Below, in pieces: positions 21,968 through 22,394 of a stretch of 22,394 nucleotides of DNA. A program made the translations under genes and the position numbers. The stretch's first letter is position 1. Every line of letters starts with the position of its first letter. Source of the DNA: Sulfurimonas sp. (GTDB lineage: Bacteria; Campylobacterota; Campylobacteria; Campylobacterales; Sulfurimonadaceae); assembly GCA_027056465.1 (NCBI GenBank), contig JALUKS010000088.1, forward strand, positions 7,041-29,434. Reading direction: 5' to 3'. The notes under the pieces are model-generated. The model saw nothing but the letters and a program-made list of their open reading frames with translations. It made no database searches and was not told the DNA's origin.

Positions 21968-22394
21968 CTTCTATTTTTACCTTTTTGAGTTTTTGTACAT
22001 CTATCTATAGCTTTTTTATGTGCTAGAACTTCTGGATTATCTCCACCTTTAAGTGTAAGCACTTTTTTCATCACTCTTTTGGCTCTTTTGCACTCCCCAA
22101 GTTTATAGTAACCCCAAGCTTGAGAGTCAAGATAGTAAGCTGATTGAGGTTTTATCTTAATTGCCCTCTCTACATATGAAAGTCCCTCTTTAACATCTAT
22201 ATTATGCTCAATCATTACATAACCGAGATAGTTTAAAAAAGCTGCATCATTTTTTACAGCGACAACATCTTTCAGTTTTTCTATAACATCAACAAGCACT
22301 TTTTTTGTTGGCTTTGACCCACTCGCTTCATACTCATAAATAGCACTTTGACCTAGATAGTCGACATCACCACCCTCTATATAGAGCTTATCTG
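21964..22394 (-). CDS. Tetratricopeptide-repeat protein, C-terminal part (cut by window edge)
   Basis: The frame stays open to the right edge, so the first available start (GTG 22299) is inside the gene and the N-terminus lies outside the window. About 142 residues are visible. They include the TPR-like helices AAFLNYLGYVMIEHNIDVKE, GLSYVERAIKIKPQSAYYLD and SQAWGYYKLGECKRAKRVMK, then a basic tail KKAIDRCTKTQKGKNRR. The pattern Y-LDSQAWGYYKLG is the one seen in long TPR proteins of the BamD or Tol-linked kind, but no partner can be named. It overlaps trpC by four bases. Confidence 0.88.
   Translation of the reverse strand, partial: DKLYIEGGDVDYLGQSAIYEYEASGSKPTKKVLVDVIEKLKDVVAVKNDAAFLNYLGYVMIEHNIDVKEGLSYVERAIKIKPQSAYYLDSQAWGYYKLGECKRAKRVMKKVLTLKGGDNPEVLAHKKAIDRCTKTQKGKNRR

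Noticed and set aside
1..22394. Mobile elements, CRISPR arrays, prophage genes, toxin-antitoxin pairs, tRNAs or rRNAs
   Set aside because: No repeat-spacer pattern, transposase or integrase motif, cloverleaf or rRNA-like sequence was found; gene packing is continuous and composed of core genes.

Overview
The window is a compact stretch of core bacterial chromosome. Every gene I can support, 31 including two cut by the window edges, is read from the minus strand, so transcription runs from high to low coordinates. The DNA is AT-rich, the promoters are of the TATAAT type with no clear -35 box, and proteins and gene order point to Campylobacterota (former Epsilonproteobacteria), most likely Sulfurimonas or a close relative. 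From memory, the order rplU-rpmA-obgE-proB-fmt-birA-parA-parB-atpF'-atpF-atpH-atpA-atpG-atpD-atpC-exbB/tolQ-exbD/tolR-tolA/tonB-tolB-pal-TPR protein-slyD-fabD matches Campylobacter jejuni Cj0094 to Cj0116 almost gene for gene. The genus assignment is an inference.

Layout in the direction of transcription. 22394-19317: a TPR protein cut by the window edge, trpC (indole-3-glycerol phosphate synthase), a small lipoprotein, dapE (lysine and peptidoglycan precursor synthesis) and ridA, all overlapping or nearly touching. 19289-17356: a promoter, then rplU, rpmA and obgE, two ribosomal proteins and a ribosome-assembly GTPase. 17353-13443: proB, fmt, birA, parA and parB, joined by overlaps or gaps of 0-2 bases (proline synthesis, initiator tRNA formylation, biotin attachment, chromosome segregation). 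13386-7607: a promoter, then the F1Fo ATP synthase genes atpF', atpF, atpH, atpA, atpG, atpD and atpC; the a and c subunits of Fo are not here. 7602-3089: tolQ, tolR, tolA, tolB, pal and a CpoB-like protein, the Tol-Pal envelope system that tightens the outer membrane during division. 3036-119: slyD (peptidyl-prolyl isomerase), a degenerate NtrC/Fis-type protein, fabD (fatty-acid synthesis) and a stand-alone nitrilase-family amidohydrolase. The first 66 bases hold the start of an unidentified gene.

There is no non-coding stretch above 300 bases. The longest gaps are 18463-18606 (144 b), 13359-13442 (84 b), 19240-19316 (77 b), 4580-4653 (74 b) and 18865-18930 (66 b). I found no tRNA, rRNA, CRISPR, insertion sequence, prophage or sign of recent transfer.

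I do not see a new multi-gene system. The points most worth a second look are the NtrC-like protein that has lost the sigma-54 contact loop, an RNA hairpin containing the atpD stop codon just before the atpC ribosome binding site, two hairpins in the rplU-rpmA spacer, and the stand-alone nitrilase beside fabD.
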